Part shown: one piece after another, positions 4,532 to 5,904 of the stretch | Layout of the letters: each line of letters opens with the position of its first letter | Position numbering within the stretch: position 1 is the stretch's first letter | From: an uncultured Prevotella sp. | GTDB taxonomy: Bacteria; Bacteroidota; Bacteroidia; Bacteroidales; Bacteroidaceae | Length of the DNA stretch: 5,904 nucleotides | Direction of reading: 5' to 3' | Assembly: GCA_947072805.1 (NCBI GenBank) | Contig: CAMTJK010000185.1 | Coordinates: 1-5,904 of the forward strand | The notes under the pieces: generated by a model | The model's database searches: none | The model's input: only the letters and a program-made list of their open reading frames with translations | Told to the model about the DNA's origin: nothing | Program-made: the position numbers and the translations under genes

Positions 4532-5491
4532 ATGGCAGGTAAATTTTCATTCACTCTCCAAGAGTATCAGGAGGCAGCGGTCAAATACCGCTCCGACCTC
4601 CTTATGCTCCCGATTATCGGTATCGGCGACACGCTCCAGTTTATGACCGGCCGCCCCGGCATCCGATACAAGGAGCGCGTCGGCAACCTCACAGGTGATG
4701 CCCAGTTCGCTCCCTACAATCCGCAACGTGCCGTGGACTACAACCTCGGCATCGAGTTCCGAGACCTCGAAACCTACTTCGGCTCTGTTGTCGCCAACTT
4801 CGAGCCGAACAGCGCAATCTCTACTTTGCTCGGTACTGGCGCGACCAAGGGTGACGGTCAGATGACTACGCCCACCGCTCGTCACGTCCTCGCCAAGATT
4901 GCCAAGAACCTCTCCGAACATCTAAACGATGCCGTTTGGAACGGCAAGCGCAACGCCGCCGGTGATACCACCGCCGACCTGTTCGACGGCTTCGACACGA
5001 TTACCGAAAAGGAAATCGCTGCCGGTGCTATCGCCGAAGCCGAGGGCAACTACATGAAGTTCACCGATGCGATTACTCCGGCTAATGCCGTTGACATCGC
5101 CAAGGAAATTCTGTTCTCCCTCGACCCGCGCCTGAGAAGTCAAGACTTGTATCTCTACTGTTCGCAGGACTTCGTCGACAAGTACAACGAAGGCTACCTG
5201 CTCACTCACGGTGGCATACCGTACAACACGCAGTACGGACAGCAAGCCGTGGAAGGCTCCAACGGCAAGTTGAAGTTCTGCCCCCTCTACAACAAGGCAG
5301 GGTCGAAGTTCATGCACGTAACCACCAAGAGCAATATGCTCGTCGGTTACGATCAGATGGGCGACGTGGAGAACGTGATGGTAAAGGAGTATGCTCCGTT
5401 TATCCTCTCTTACATCGCCACCATGTTCTTCGGTGTGCAGTTTGAAACTCTCGACAAGCGCCGTTTCAAAACCATTGAATTAACCGTCTAA
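4532..5491 (+). CDS. Major capsid protein
   Basis: This 319-residue protein is called as the major capsid subunit from its place directly after a protease-scaffold gene and from its sequence pattern. It has a short N-terminal arm, an extended region with RPGIRYKERVGNL (41-53), a long helix typical of the capsid P-domain (VLAKIAKNLSEHLNDAVWNGKR, 119-140), an E-loop-like or A-domain segment with FDGFDTI (151-157), and a C-terminal EYAPFILSYIATMFFGVQFETLDKRRFKTIEL (286-317), where the last strands of such proteins commonly lie. The fold is probably HK97-like, as in other tailed phages with ClpP-type proteases, but that is inference. There is no long N-terminal delta domain, which fits a scaffold supplied separately by the upstream gene. 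The start at 4532 is preceded by an A/C-rich leader. The next gene begins 12 bases after the stop. Low sequence similarity is normal for this family, so confidence rests mainly on context. Confidence 0.8.
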   Translation: MAGKFSFTLQEYQEAAVKYRSDLLMLPIIGIGDTLQFMTGRPGIRYKERVGNLTGDAQFAPYNPQRAVDYNLGIEFRDLETYFGSVVANFEPNSAISTLLGTGATKGDGQMTTPTARHVLAKIAKNLSEHLNDAVWNGKRNAAGDTTADLFDGFDTITEKEIAAGAIAEAEGNYMKFTDAITPANAVDIAKEILFSLDPRLRSQDLYLYCSQDFVDKYNEGYLLTHGGIPYNTQYGQQAVEGSNGKLKFCPLYNKAGSKFMHVTTKSNMLVGYDQMGDVENVMVKEYAPFILSYIATMFFGVQFETLDKRRFKTIELTV

Positions 5492-5503
5492 TCCGCTATC
5501 GCT

Positions 5504-5904
5504 ATGGCTACCGCTAAGAAATGTACCTCAATTCAGCAGTCGCTCGGCTGGTGTCAGGGCACACCCGAACTCCCCGGCGTGAAGCGTCGAATATACTATC
5601 TCGCCAAAAGCCTGATAGTCGCTTTCCCTCAGTTGCCCCGTGATGAACTCGGACGCCCCACGTCGGCTGTCCTTACAGGCTCGTTCACTCTCGCCGCCGA
5701 TGCGAAGTGGAAGTATATCGACATACTTCCCGACAAGTCGCAGCTTACCTCGGAAGCGCAGGGCGAACTCCCAAGCCAAACCCAGTTAAACAAGTTAACT
5801 GCCGTTCACCCCGGCGTAGGCGCGGAGGCTTCCGCTGCCGCCGCCTACATCAACAACACCGACAACGTGTTTGTGGTCGAGGATATGAAAGGTAACTTTC
5901 GCGT
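5504..5904 (+). CDS. Virion-type protein of unknown function, 5' part only
   Basis: The frame starts at ATG 5504, 12 bases after the capsid stop, and stays open for 133 codons to the window edge, so the 3' end is missing. I do not recognise a named family. The N-terminus has two cysteines (residues 7 and 17) around IQQSLGW, then PGVKRRIYYLAKSLIVAFPQLP (24-45), a strand-rich block LTGSFTLAADAKWKYIDILPDKSQL (57-81), an Ala-rich segment (EASAAAAYINNTDNVFVVED, about 107-126) and MKGNFR at the edge. Its position straight after the capsid gene suggests a head-completion, neck or tail-tube component. The repeated short strands would suit a tail-tube-like fold, but this is a guess from position and texture. 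Codon use matches the capsid gene. Cotranscription with the protease and capsid genes is likely. Confidence 0.75.
   Translation, partial: MATAKKCTSIQQSLGWCQGTPELPGVKRRIYYLAKSLIVAFPQLPRDELGRPTSAVLTGSFTLAADAKWKYIDILPDKSQLTSEAQGELPSQTQLNKLTAVHPGVGAEASAAAAYINNTDNVFVVEDMKGNFR

Noticed and set aside
5528..5779. Minus-strand open frame opposite the last gene
   Set aside because: It is the shadow of the plus-strand frame from 5504, which has the right position, start and codon use.

Overview
The window looks like part of a Bacteroidales (Bacteroidota) prophage or phage genome. The evidence is a ClpP-type head maturation protease followed by a major capsid protein and another virion-type gene; promoters fitting the Bacteroides pattern (-33 TTTG, 19-21 bp, -7 TAnnTTTG); A/T-rich leaders without good Shine-Dalgarno sites; and an ArdA of the kind common on Bacteroidales mobile elements. 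The genus cannot be fixed from this sequence.

Layout. 21-446 is a small phage-type gene of unknown function, closed by a strong intrinsic terminator (491-530). From about 541 to 3420 there is an accessory island. It holds (i) a stretch of roughly 850 bases that looks empty but contains, on the minus strand, a decayed second copy of ardA (615-1190) with its 3' hairpin; (ii) an intact plus-strand ardA (1399-2055), head-to-head with the decayed copy; and (iii) a minus-strand, visibly more A/T-rich AAA ATPase of the AAA_14/DUF4143 type (2106-3359), convergent with ardA and sharing a hairpin at 2074-2101. The virion genes then resume under their own predicted promoter at about 3445-3476: protease with a scaffold-like C-terminus (3497-4510), major capsid protein (4532-5491), and an unknown gene that runs off the window (from 5504).

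How it works together. The protease-scaffold and capsid genes form a co-directional head-assembly operon. The ClpP-like domain would mature the prohead, and the coiled-coil C-terminal part, possibly also made separately from an internal start at 4199, would act as scaffold. The island carries an anti-restriction gene (ArdA is a DNA mimic that blocks type I restriction enzymes) and a separately promoted ATPase whose role is unknown. The main new points are the hidden inverted ardA remnant, the 38-base palindrome between the ATPase promoter and its start codon, and the possible nested scaffold start.
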